Shown here: one piece after another, positions 1-6,915 of the stretch
Layout: every line of letters starts with the position of its first letter
Position numbering within the stretch: position 1 is the first letter of the stretch
Assembly: GCA_016929305.1 (NCBI GenBank)
Contig: JAFGJC010000454.1
Span: forward strand, 1 to 9,802
Origin: a candidate division CSSED10-310 bacterium
GTDB lineage: Bacteria; CSSED10-310; JAFGJC01
DNA: 9,802 nt
Direction of reading: 5' to 3'
Notes under the pieces: generated by a model
Seen by the model: the letters and a program-made list of their open reading frames with translations, nothing else
Database searches by the model: none
Told to the model about the DNA's origin: nothing
Translations under genes and position numbers: made by a program

Positions 1-1
1 G

Positions 2-118
2 GAGACACTTCGCGGCAGACCTAACATATACTTTGCCAAAAATAATTTTGCCGGCGGAATTATTGAAGGTATCAATCATTACGATTTTTTTAAACAGCCT
101 CAAGTAAGTAACAGATGA
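2..118 (+). CDS. C-terminal end of a HAD-type hydrolase, probably sucrose-phosphate phosphatase (partial, 5' end missing)
   Basis: An open frame enters from the left edge and ends at TGA 116-118, giving 38 residues. It contains RGRPNIYFAKN followed by GGIIEGINHYDFF. This pattern (LxGxxxxYFAxxxxAxGIxEGxxHYxF) is what I recall from the C-terminus of HAD-IIB sucrose-phosphate phosphatases and of the phosphatase half of bacterial sucrose-phosphate synthase fusions; this is pattern memory, not a search. Such an enzyme removes phosphate from sucrose-6F-phosphate in the cytosol, the last step of sucrose synthesis. The catalytic HAD motifs would lie upstream, outside the window. The context fits: sucrose synthase starts nine bases after the stop, and its ribosome site overlaps this stop codon, so the two genes are probably cotranscribed and translationally coupled. 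It could instead be another HAD-IIB sugar phosphatase. Confidence 0.6.
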   Translation, partial: ETLRGRPNIYFAKNNFAGGIIEGINHYDFFKQPQVSNR

Positions 119-127
119 AAGGATGAC

Positions 128-2524
128 ATGATTTCTGAGATTAATAACATCCTGAAGCGTTATGCACCTGAATTCGAAAGTTTGTTAAGAAGTTTTTACA
201 GTACAAACCAATCGTTCCTCCTCCAATCACAAATCAAGGAGTTGCTACGGAAATTTCTTGAGACTGATCAGAGAGCACATCTGGCGGATAATTTGTTGCT
301 ATCTCTTTTAAATAAAGCGCAGGAAGTCGCTATGGCGGATCCCTGGATATACTTTGCCATACGGCCGGAAATCGCGCGATGGGTTTATTTGAAATTTCGG
401 ACCGACAGCTCTGGTTCCATAGATTGTTTTCAGGCAGACAATCGGGAATTCCTTATTTTCAAGGAGTGGTTGATTAGTAAAGAGCCTGTGGAAAACGAGT
501 GGATTCTTGAATTGGATCTGGGTCCGTTCAACAGGGAGTTTCCTCGAATGCGAGAATCCCGTTCCATTGGGCGTGGTGTGGAGTTTTTGAATAGAGTGCT
601 GTCAAATCGCTTGTTCAAGTCAGAAGATGATGGCCACTCAAAATTATTCGAATTTCTTAAAGTTCATCAGTTCCAGGGCAATCAACTCATGATCAGTCAG
701 GATATCGATGATATTGCATCATTACGGGAACAGATGAAACAAGCCGAATCTTATTTATTGGAGCAACCCGAGGAAACCCCGTGGGATACAATTAAAGCGT
801 CAATGAATAACATGGGATTTCTGGCAGGATGGGGCCGTACGGCGAAACGCATTTTAGAGAGTTTTGAAATATTGACGGATATTTTGGAGGCACCTGATCC
901 GAAAACACTTGAAACGTTTCTCGGACGCATCCCGATGATTTTTGATCTTGTGATCATATCACCTCATGGATATTTCGGCCAGTCAGGTGTATTAGGGCTT
1001 CCCGATACGGGTGGTCAGGTGGTGTATATATTGGATCAGGTAAGGGCTCTGGAAAAAGAAATGCGACAACAAATCTATGATCAGGGACTGGATATTGAAC
1101 CTAATATACTCATCATTACCCGCCAGATACCTGAATCCAAAAACACCTCCTGTCATCAACGAATGGAGCATGTGGAGGGAACCCGGAACGCGAAAATTCT
1201 GCGAGTGCCTTTCAGAGATAAAAACGGCAACATCGTTCCTCAATGGATCTCGAGATTCAATATCTATCCGTATCTGGAGCGTTTTGCTAAAGAAGCAGAA
1301 AATGAAATATTGCAGGAGCTGAAGAAAAAACCAGATTTAATTATCGGCAATTACACGGACGGCAATCTTGTCGCCACACTCCTTTCACAAAATCTGCGGG
1401 TAACACAATGCAACATCGCTCACGCTTTGGAAAAAACAAAATATCTCTACTCAGCACTCTATTGGAAAGAATTGGAAGAGATGATGCATTTTTCCTGTCA
1501 GTTTACAGCCGATCTGATCGCTATGAATACAGCGGATTTCATCATTACCAGCACCTATCAGGAAATTGCGGGAAAACAGGACAGTATCGGGCAGTATGAA
1601 AGTTATTCAAGCTTTACGATGCCGGGTCTATATCGAGTGATAAATGGAATCGATGTGTTCGATCCCAAATTCAATATTGTTTCACCGGGAGCTGACTCAT
1701 CCGTCTACTTTCCCTATACCGATCGAAAAAAGAGGTTTTGGGAATTTAACGAAGAATTGGATCAATTGGTATTCGGCGCAGCATCCGATATTGCTCGCGG
1801 ATCGCTCATCTCAAAGGAAAAACCAATCATATTCAGCATGGCACGACTTGACATTGTCAAGAATCTTACGGGTCTTTTGGAATGGTATGGACAAAATCCA
1901 AGATTGCGGAAGCTGGCGAATCTGCTGATAGTAGGGGGAACAATCAAAGCTGAAACATCGGCGTCCCAGGAAGAAAGAGAGCAGATTGAAATCCTGCATG
2001 GATTGATGACTAGATTTGATCTGGACGGACAGGTGCGCTGGATTGGTTTACAGCTGAAAAAAAAGATCGCTGGTGAATTATACCGATTTATCGCAGACAG
2101 GCGTGGTGTTTTTGTGCAACCGGCATTGTTTGAAGCGTTCGGTTTGACGATCATTGAAGCCATGACATCTGGTTTGCCGACGTTTGCGACGTGTTACGGA
2201 GGACCTTTGGAAATCATCGAGCATTCCAGGTCCGGTTTCCATATCGATCCCAACTGGGGAGAAAAAGCTGCCGAAAGCATTGCTGATTTTTTGGAGGAGG
2301 TGTCGCGGAATCCGGATATTTGGCAAACCATTTCCCGGAATTCGATGGAACGAGTCAAACATCGCTATAATTGGAACCTTTACGCAAAGCGCATGCTGAC
2401 GCTGTCGCGAATTTATGGTTTTTGGAAATACGTGACGAATTTAGAACGCCAGGAGACACGCCGATATCTGGAAATGTTTTACGGACTGATGTTACGCAAA
2501 TTGTCCGACGCCTTGCCTCAATAG
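128..2524 (+). CDS. Sucrose synthase (GT-B glycosyltransferase, GT4 family)
   Basis: Reversible cytosolic enzyme: sucrose + NDP gives NDP-glucose + fructose. At 798 residues it matches the roughly 800-residue length of plant and cyanobacterial sucrose synthases. The N-terminal 250 or so residues are the diverged regulatory region. The catalytic core begins at about residue 273 with SPHGYFGQ and then LPDTGGQVVYILDQVRAL (residues 278-308). Residues matching the plant active site are H280, G295-G296-Q297, H432 in NIAHALEKTKY, R573 and K578 in ARLDIVKN, and the E-x7-E pair E669/E677 in LFEAFGLTIIEAM. All are present, so it should be active. The start is ATG 128 with AAAGGA at 118-123, four bases upstream and overlapping the preceding gene's stop. 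The N-terminal phosphorylation motif of plant enzymes is not evident. With the upstream phosphatase it suggests a cycle that stores sucrose and recovers NDP-glucose from it, for example for glycogen or polysaccharide synthesis. No terminator stem follows it. Confidence 0.96.
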   Translation: MISEINNILKRYAPEFESLLRSFYSTNQSFLLQSQIKELLRKFLETDQRAHLADNLLLSLLNKAQEVAMADPWIYFAIRPEIARWVYLKFRTDSSGSIDCFQADNREFLIFKEWLISKEPVENEWILELDLGPFNREFPRMRESRSIGRGVEFLNRVLSNRLFKSEDDGHSKLFEFLKVHQFQGNQLMISQDIDDIASLREQMKQAESYLLEQPEETPWDTIKASMNNMGFLAGWGRTAKRILESFEILTDILEAPDPKTLETFLGRIPMIFDLVIISPHGYFGQSGVLGLPDTGGQVVYILDQVRALEKEMRQQIYDQGLDIEPNILIITRQIPESKNTSCHQRMEHVEGTRNAKILRVPFRDKNGNIVPQWISRFNIYPYLERFAKEAENEILQELKKKPDLIIGNYTDGNLVATLLSQNLRVTQCNIAHALEKTKYLYSALYWKELEEMMHFSCQFTADLIAMNTADFIITSTYQEIAGKQDSIGQYESYSSFTMPGLYRVINGIDVFDPKFNIVSPGADSSVYFPYTDRKKRFWEFNEELDQLVFGAASDIARGSLISKEKPIIFSMARLDIVKNLTGLLEWYGQNPRLRKLANLLIVGGTIKAETSASQEEREQIEILHGLMTRFDLDGQVRWIGLQLKKKIAGELYRFIADRRGVFVQPALFEAFGLTIIEAMTSGLPTFATCYGGPLEIIEHSRSGFHIDPNWGEKAAESIADFLEEVSRNPDIWQTISRNSMERVKHRYNWNLYAKRMLTLSRIYGFWKYVTNLERQETRRYLEMFYGLMLRKLSDALPQ

Positions 2525-2588
2525 AAAGTTTGTATTATTTTGTTTTTTTACAAGACCGCGCTAAGAACGGTGTTAAACGGGTGATGTG

Positions 2589-4685
2589 ATGAAGAAACAT
2601 GTGATTGTCAGAAAATACTTATGGACAGTTTTTCTCTGTTTTATTGGCGTTTCTGTATCTTCAGACTGGGAATGGATAAATCCTTACCCTCAAGGAAACA
2701 CGATTAACTGCCTTCTTTTATTGAATGATCAATCCATCTGTGGCGTAGGATTGGCGGACACGATAATAACCTGGAACGGTTCGGAATGGCTGACCTCATC
2801 CACTGGATCCGGATACGACTGGAACGATTTATGGCAATCCGAGAGCGGCAATCTGTACATTTGCGGACCCCAGGGTCATGTATGGTGCAAAGATAACTCT
2901 GGCTGGAAATCTATGAATACGGGATTTGGATCGGATCTGCATGGCATTTTTGGATTTTCGGACACCTTTATCTTTGTTGTCGGTGACGGCGGAAAAATCG
3001 GATTTTGGGATGGCAATTCCTGGACTCTGATGGAAAGCGGAACGCTATACAACTTACACGATATCGCTGGATTTCCAGATGGGCACGTATTTGTGTGCGG
3101 TGCGGGGGGATTAATATTGACGCTGGATGAAACTGGATGGCTTCCTATGGATTCAGGGTTCCAGGGAACACTGACTGCTTTTGGGGGGTCGAGTTCGAAT
3201 GATGTTTTTGTCATCGGTCGGCAGGGCACCGTGCGTCATTGGGACGGTCTGGCATGGTCTGAATGGCTTTCGCCAGGTGATGAGGACCTGTTTGCCATTA
3301 CGGGTCTGTCTCAATCTCACCTCTATATCTGTGGCACTCATGGTTCACTCTATCACTGGGCATCCTCACATTGGCAGACCATTGAAACATCAACAGCCAA
3401 AGAATTGCATGCTCTGGTAATGCATGGTGATTCCCAGGCTTTTGCGGGCGGCGCCGACGGCATGTTATTGGAGGGATCTGGAAGTGTCTGGGAAAAAGAG
3501 ATCAGTGGTACTACCGAGAATCTGACATCAATATATGGAATTGATTCGGAAAATTTATTTATAGGATGTCATAATGGTACCGTAATTCATTTTAATGGAA
3601 GTGACTGGCAGTACATGGATACCGGTATTTCCCATCCCCTTTCGGCAATATGGGGTTCCGATTCAGACAGCGTGTACGCCGTGGGAGATCTGGGAGCGAT
3701 CATTTACTGGAATGGTGGCGTCTGGCAACCAATGACCTCCGGTTCATCTGAATGGCTATTCGATGTATTCGGGTTTGCCACGAACGATGTTTATGCTGTT
3801 GGGGATTATGGAACCATTCTTCACTATGACGGGTCGTCGTGGTCGACAATGAACAGCGGTACAAATCTTCGGATAAGTGCCCTGTGGGGGCCATCATCCG
3901 ATAGTCTTTTTGCCGTCGGCCAGAACGGGCTTATTCTTTTTTATAATGGAATATCATGGCAGCCCATGACGAGTAGTGTGACTCAGGACCTTTTTGCAAT
4001 ATGGGGCACATCCGATCAGGATATGTATGTCGTGGGAGAAGACGGCGTCACACTTCATTTTGATGGAAATGACTGGGAACAAGTTCCGACCAATACATCG
4101 CATTATCTTAAAGGGTTGTATGGATTGGATAATAACAATATATATGCCTGCGGCTATAACGGCGCAGTGCTTCACTGGGATGGGAACGGATGGATTGATC
4201 TTCCAATCATTACACACCAGCATCTGCTGGGTGTGTGGGGATCCCTTGAAACGGGAATGCTGTTCGTGGGATATAACGGAACACTACTCAAATGGGAAGG
4301 AATACCATTTACCACTGGAGCTGATATCACTTTGAACAGCTCTCAATTTCACCCGGGGGATCCCTTTCTCCTGACGGGAAACGTATCAAATGCCAGTGCA
4401 GATTACCTGGAAGCCAACTGGTACGTTGCTCTGGATGTCGATATCAACCAGTACTGGTTTTGGCCAAGTTGGAGTCATTGGCCGTCAAATCTGGATTATC
4501 TCCCGGTATATCTGTATCCGAATGAACAATACAATTTAGATGTACTGGAATTCATCTGGCCCGAAACCGGTTCAATGCGGATGAAGAACATTACATTCTG
4601 GACATTTTTGGTTGATCAGGACAATCAGTTGCTTGGCAACATTGATTCAGCGGTTTTCAGTTTCGGGCCGAAAGATATTGAGTAA
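2589..4685 (+). CDS. Secreted beta-propeller protein with fourteen 39-residue repeats and an unrecognised C-terminal domain
   Basis: About 698 residues. The N-terminus is basic (KKHVIVRK), followed by the hydrophobic run YLWTVFLCFIGVSV and small residues, then DWEW: a Sec signal peptide probably cut near residue 25. No lipobox is present, so it is likely periplasmic, surface or released. Residues 39-584 are fourteen consecutive 39-residue repeats with the pattern LxxIWGxxxDxVYAVGxxGxI, then xHxDGxxWxxMxSG. This is the BNR/YCF48-like propeller repeat common in secreted bacterial proteins. Residues 585-698 form a separate aromatic, beta-rich domain containing FHPGDPFLLTGNVSN and YWFWPSWSHWP; I do not recognise it. 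There is no enzymatic motif, so binding or display is the likeliest role. ATG 2589 is preferred, with a weak GGGTG at 2579-2583; an in-frame GTG at 2586 is the alternative. It starts 64 bases after sucrose synthase but has no evident functional link to it. Confidence 0.85.
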   Translation: MKKHVIVRKYLWTVFLCFIGVSVSSDWEWINPYPQGNTINCLLLLNDQSICGVGLADTIITWNGSEWLTSSTGSGYDWNDLWQSESGNLYICGPQGHVWCKDNSGWKSMNTGFGSDLHGIFGFSDTFIFVVGDGGKIGFWDGNSWTLMESGTLYNLHDIAGFPDGHVFVCGAGGLILTLDETGWLPMDSGFQGTLTAFGGSSSNDVFVIGRQGTVRHWDGLAWSEWLSPGDEDLFAITGLSQSHLYICGTHGSLYHWASSHWQTIETSTAKELHALVMHGDSQAFAGGADGMLLEGSGSVWEKEISGTTENLTSIYGIDSENLFIGCHNGTVIHFNGSDWQYMDTGISHPLSAIWGSDSDSVYAVGDLGAIIYWNGGVWQPMTSGSSEWLFDVFGFATNDVYAVGDYGTILHYDGSSWSTMNSGTNLRISALWGPSSDSLFAVGQNGLILFYNGISWQPMTSSVTQDLFAIWGTSDQDMYVVGEDGVTLHFDGNDWEQVPTNTSHYLKGLYGLDNNNIYACGYNGAVLHWDGNGWIDLPIITHQHLLGVWGSLETGMLFVGYNGTLLKWEGIPFTTGADITLNSSQFHPGDPFLLTGNVSNASADYLEANWYVALDVDINQYWFWPSWSHWPSNLDYLPVYLYPNEQYNLDVLEFIWPETGSMRMKNITFWTFLVDQDNQLLGNIDSAVFSFGPKDIE
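2703..4340 (+). repeat. Fourteen in-frame 117-bp coding repeats (39-residue propeller blades)
   Basis: Counting from I39 of the secreted protein, every 117 bases begins a new unit, for example LHGIFGF, LHDIAGF, LSAIWGS, LFDVFGF, ISALWGP, LFAIWGT, LKGLYGL and LLGVWGS. Each is followed at fixed distances by xVGxxG, then W/F/Y-x-G-x-x-W and a P-M-x-S-G-like turn. All fourteen keep exactly 39 residues, although the last loses its W and runs into the C-terminal domain. At the DNA level the units are well diverged, so this is an old array kept in register by the fold rather than a recent tandem duplication. Fourteen units could make two seven-bladed propellers. Confidence 0.85.
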
Positions 4686-6017
4686 CTAGCGTTTTAGAGC
4701 TTTCCGTAACGCCAACATGTGATCCAGTTTTGGCAAATCCCAGTATTTTCCATAGAGTGTCGTTATTTGCATCCGTTCCTGTTTTAACTGAACTTCACTC
4801 CGCGGAAGCGCAATCTTGATATTTCGCCACGCTTCTCCGGCAAAAGCTCTTCGCTTTATATCCAAACCCTTTTCAGCATACGCTTTTCTATCCTGAAAAG
4901 ACGGAAACCATTCATCAGCTTTTTCGATAAGCCGGGGTAATCCCAATGTTCTGGAATCCCCATTTTTGATACGAATAAATGTTTTCAGAAAAATGTCCCG
5001 AAACCGGTACTCGGATCCTTTTGTAACCGGTATAAACTCCTGTTTCCAAGGATCGATGAGTCCTCTTAGCAGTAAAAATGTCGCATTTTCAGTAACAACA
5101 CCCCATTCAGCTTTTTTAATATCCGCCATAGTTATCGCGCGTGTTTCAATTTCATATCCAGCAGCTTCACCGATTAAGTTAAACGTCACCATCGTTGTCC
5201 CGGGATAACAACCATTCTGGATACCAGGACTGATAATTTTCCTGTCTTTTTCAAAGACGACAGCAATATCTTCCAGATTCTCTCCCCCGGCACAAATGAA
5301 ATTATCTTCGCAGTTTTTAAAAACCGCTCCATCACAAATCCAATTGTATTTCTGTTCGTGTTCACAGTAATCGTTCCACAATTTTTGAAATTTTCTGCCG
5401 ATAGCGGAATGAAAGTAATTGCCGGAGATTGTAAAATTATTCAGCGAAAAGACGGGAGCTTCCGGATAAATACAGAGTACCGCCATATCTTTGGATTGCC
5501 GTTTTGCCATCTGTTTCAGCATTACGGATAGTGTCAATTCGTGCTCGCTTTTATCAATTGCATCGACAGAAATTCTCGGTTTTGTTTTCGGTTGGACAAG
5601 AACATAATTACCCCAGGGGTAGATGAATTGATACCCGTTCATGAAGCAGAGAATAAAAACAACACCGATCATTTCCCAGGGCTGCATTTGAGGTTGAATG
5701 GTCACACCCAGATTTCTTAACAGACGGTCAAGACGAACCCACTCTGCCATGGGAAACATCATTCGCATCCTGTTTTCTTCGCCCCATGGATCCATAAGAA
5801 CAGACATATTGACTGCTATTGACCCCCAGCTCGCTCCAATTACCCAGGAATTCGCCGGTAAATCGTTTTGCGTAAGAATCCCATCTAATCCGTGATAGGT
5901 AATATTCGTACCAACAACTTCTTTTTCTTGCTCAATATAGTGCATGCAGGCCGTACGAATATCATCCTGCTGTTTTTTCAGTTCTTTGATAATACTCTTT
6001 AAATCATCCGTACTCAT
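4686..6017 (-). CDS. Uncharacterised 443-residue protein, no recognised family
   Basis: I do not recognise this protein. It starts with a charged helical stretch (residues 1-35, rich in K, E, Q, D). A Trp- and Met-rich region follows (residues 55-140) with NSWVIGASWGSIAVNM and EENRMRMMFPMAEWVRL. Residues 116-134 form a short hydrophobic run, MIGVVFILCFMNGYQFIYP, that could be a buried strand or helix rather than a membrane span. Four cysteines at 218, 228, 236 and 242 are clustered within 25 residues and might bind metal or form disulfides; this is speculative. There is no signal peptide, so it is probably cytosolic. ATG 6017 has GGAG at 6026-6029, eight bases upstream. An in-frame GTG at 6026 with AAAAGGA five bases upstream is an equally spaced alternative that adds three residues. 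Its stop codon directly abuts the stop of the convergent propeller gene. Coding is convincing from length, composition and the ribosome site. Confidence 0.8.
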   Translation of the reverse strand: MSTDDLKSIIKELKKQQDDIRTACMHYIEQEKEVVGTNITYHGLDGILTQNDLPANSWVIGASWGSIAVNMSVLMDPWGEENRMRMMFPMAEWVRLDRLLRNLGVTIQPQMQPWEMIGVVFILCFMNGYQFIYPWGNYVLVQPKTKPRISVDAIDKSEHELTLSVMLKQMAKRQSKDMAVLCIYPEAPVFSLNNFTISGNYFHSAIGRKFQKLWNDYCEHEQKYNWICDGAVFKNCEDNFICAGGENLEDIAVVFEKDRKIISPGIQNGCYPGTTMVTFNLIGEAAGYEIETRAITMADIKKAEWGVVTENATFLLLRGLIDPWKQEFIPVTKGSEYRFRDIFLKTFIRIKNGDSRTLGLPRLIEKADEWFPSFQDRKAYAEKGLDIKRRAFAGEAWRNIKIALPRSEVQLKQERMQITTLYGKYWDLPKLDHMLALRKALKR

Positions 6018-6215
6018 GGATCTCACTCCAGTCCTTTTATTTCATTACAAGTGTATCATATTGATCAGCATCAGGGAAAAAAGAACCCGGAGCACCAGTG
6101 CATTCTGTCATCATTGATATGACAACATACATTCAATTCATTATCTGAAGCTTTAATTATCTGCTTTTATGAGGACTTTCCGACCTGCCCATGATAATAA
6201 TTTTTCTAATCAGTA

Positions 6216-6226
6216 CCGATTATCGG
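6216..6226. promoter_or_regulatory. Short palindrome CCGATTATCGG in the spacer upstream of the unknown minus-strand gene
   Basis: CCGAT-T-ATCGG is a perfect inverted repeat with 5-base arms and a single central base. It lies in an AT-rich spacer (6018-6303) that must hold the promoter of the minus-strand gene ending at 4686, because a strong terminator separates that gene from tpx. Reading leftward, TATGAT at 6056-6061 could be a -10 box, but I see no convincing -35 box. The palindrome partly resembles the site at 9633-9642 (shared core ACCG-x-TTATCG), so it may be an operator. This is weak. Confidence 0.2.
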
Positions 6227-6230
6227 ATAT

Positions 6231-6281
6231 AATAAAAACGAAAAATCCTGCGTCTCAAGTGCTGCATGAGACGCAGGATTT
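6231..6281 (-). terminator. Strong rho-independent terminator of tpx
   Basis: The arms 6243-6257 (AAATCCTGCGTCTCA) and 6267-6281 (TGAGACGCAGGATTT) are perfectly complementary over 15 bp, with a 9-base loop. Read on the minus strand, the stem is followed at once by TTTTTCGTTTTTATTAT, a good U-rich release tract. It lies 22 bases after the tpx stop codon, in the correct orientation. The plus-strand side has only a short T-run, so termination is essentially one-way. Confidence 0.93.
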
Positions 6282-6303
6282 CTAAGAATATCTGCGATGA
6301 ATA

Positions 6304-6816
6304 TCACAATTTTTTAAATTGACTCAGAATCTCCGCATAGTCCGGTTCTTTGGAAATTTCTTTTACCGGATGTATGTAGCGAATAATACCCTGAACATCG
6401 ATTAGGAAAACGACACGAGCAAGCAAACGCAATTCCTTGATCAATACACCGTATGCCATTCCAAACGATGCATCCCTGTGATCGGACAGTGTGATCACGC
6501 GATCGATATCAGCCGCACCGCACCATCTTTTTTGTGCAAAAGGTAAATCCATACTTATAGTTAAAATCCCGACATCTTTTCCAAGTGTTGCAGCTTCATG
6601 ATTGAATCGTCTTGTTTCCATATCACACACAGGAGTATCCAGAGAAGGGACAGCAGACACAATCAATTTTTTCCCTTTGAAATTTTCTAAAGATACAGCT
6701 TGAAGATCGTTGTCGAGAACGGTGAAATCAGGTGCTTTGTCACCAACCGACAGAAGATTTCCGATGAGTGTCAACGGATTACCAAGAAATGTAGCTTCAT
6801 TTTTTCTTTCTTTCAT
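6304..6816 (-). CDS. tpx: Thiol peroxidase, Tpx-type atypical 2-Cys peroxiredoxin
   Basis: Reduces hydrogen peroxide and alkyl hydroperoxides using thioredoxin as electron donor. The 170-residue length is normal for Tpx. Residues 9-15 (TFLGNPL) match the family's N-terminal hairpin. The active site is PSLDTPVCDMETRRFN, with peroxidatic Cys64 and Thr61. The resolving Cys99 lies in DLPFAQKRWCG, 35 residues later, the spacing typical of Tpx. Arg134 in LLARVVFLID completes the catalytic set, and SDHRDASFG and YGVLI are family signatures. It is cytosolic and has no signal peptide. ATG 6816 has GGGGGA at 6823-6828, six bases upstream. It follows the kinase gene by 98 bases and is closed by a strong terminator, so it may be read from its own promoter or with the kinase. 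I see no clear promoter or OxyR/PerR-type box in the gap. Confidence 0.95.
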   Translation of the reverse strand: MKERKNEATFLGNPLTLIGNLLSVGDKAPDFTVLDNDLQAVSLENFKGKKLIVSAVPSLDTPVCDMETRRFNHEAATLGKDVGILTISMDLPFAQKRWCGAADIDRVITLSDHRDASFGMAYGVLIKELRLLARVVFLIDVQGIIRYIHPVKEISKEPDYAEILSQFKKL

Positions 6817-6915
6817 TGTTATTCCCCCATTCTAAGCAGATTCAAAATTTCATTCACTTTACTTAGAGCAAACTGGTGTGCTCAGGTTACACATGAAACC
6901 TTCAATACTGTTTTT

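Noticed and set aside
1762..2163. 133-residue minus-strand open frame within sucrose synthase
   Set aside because: Fully inside the catalytic domain of an unambiguous gene, with low-quality composition and no ribosome site.
2525..2588. Terminator between sucrose synthase and the propeller gene
   Set aside because: There is a T-run at 2542-2548, but no stable stem precedes it, so read-through into the propeller gene is possible.
2703..4340. Regular 117-bp periodicity as a CRISPR or satellite array
   Set aside because: The period is in codon register, the DNA copies are diverged, and the translated repeats form a clear propeller motif.
5619..5675. Transmembrane helix in the orphan 443-residue protein
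   Set aside because: The hydrophobic run is short, contains N, Q and P, and is not flanked by a signal or further spans; a buried core segment is more likely.
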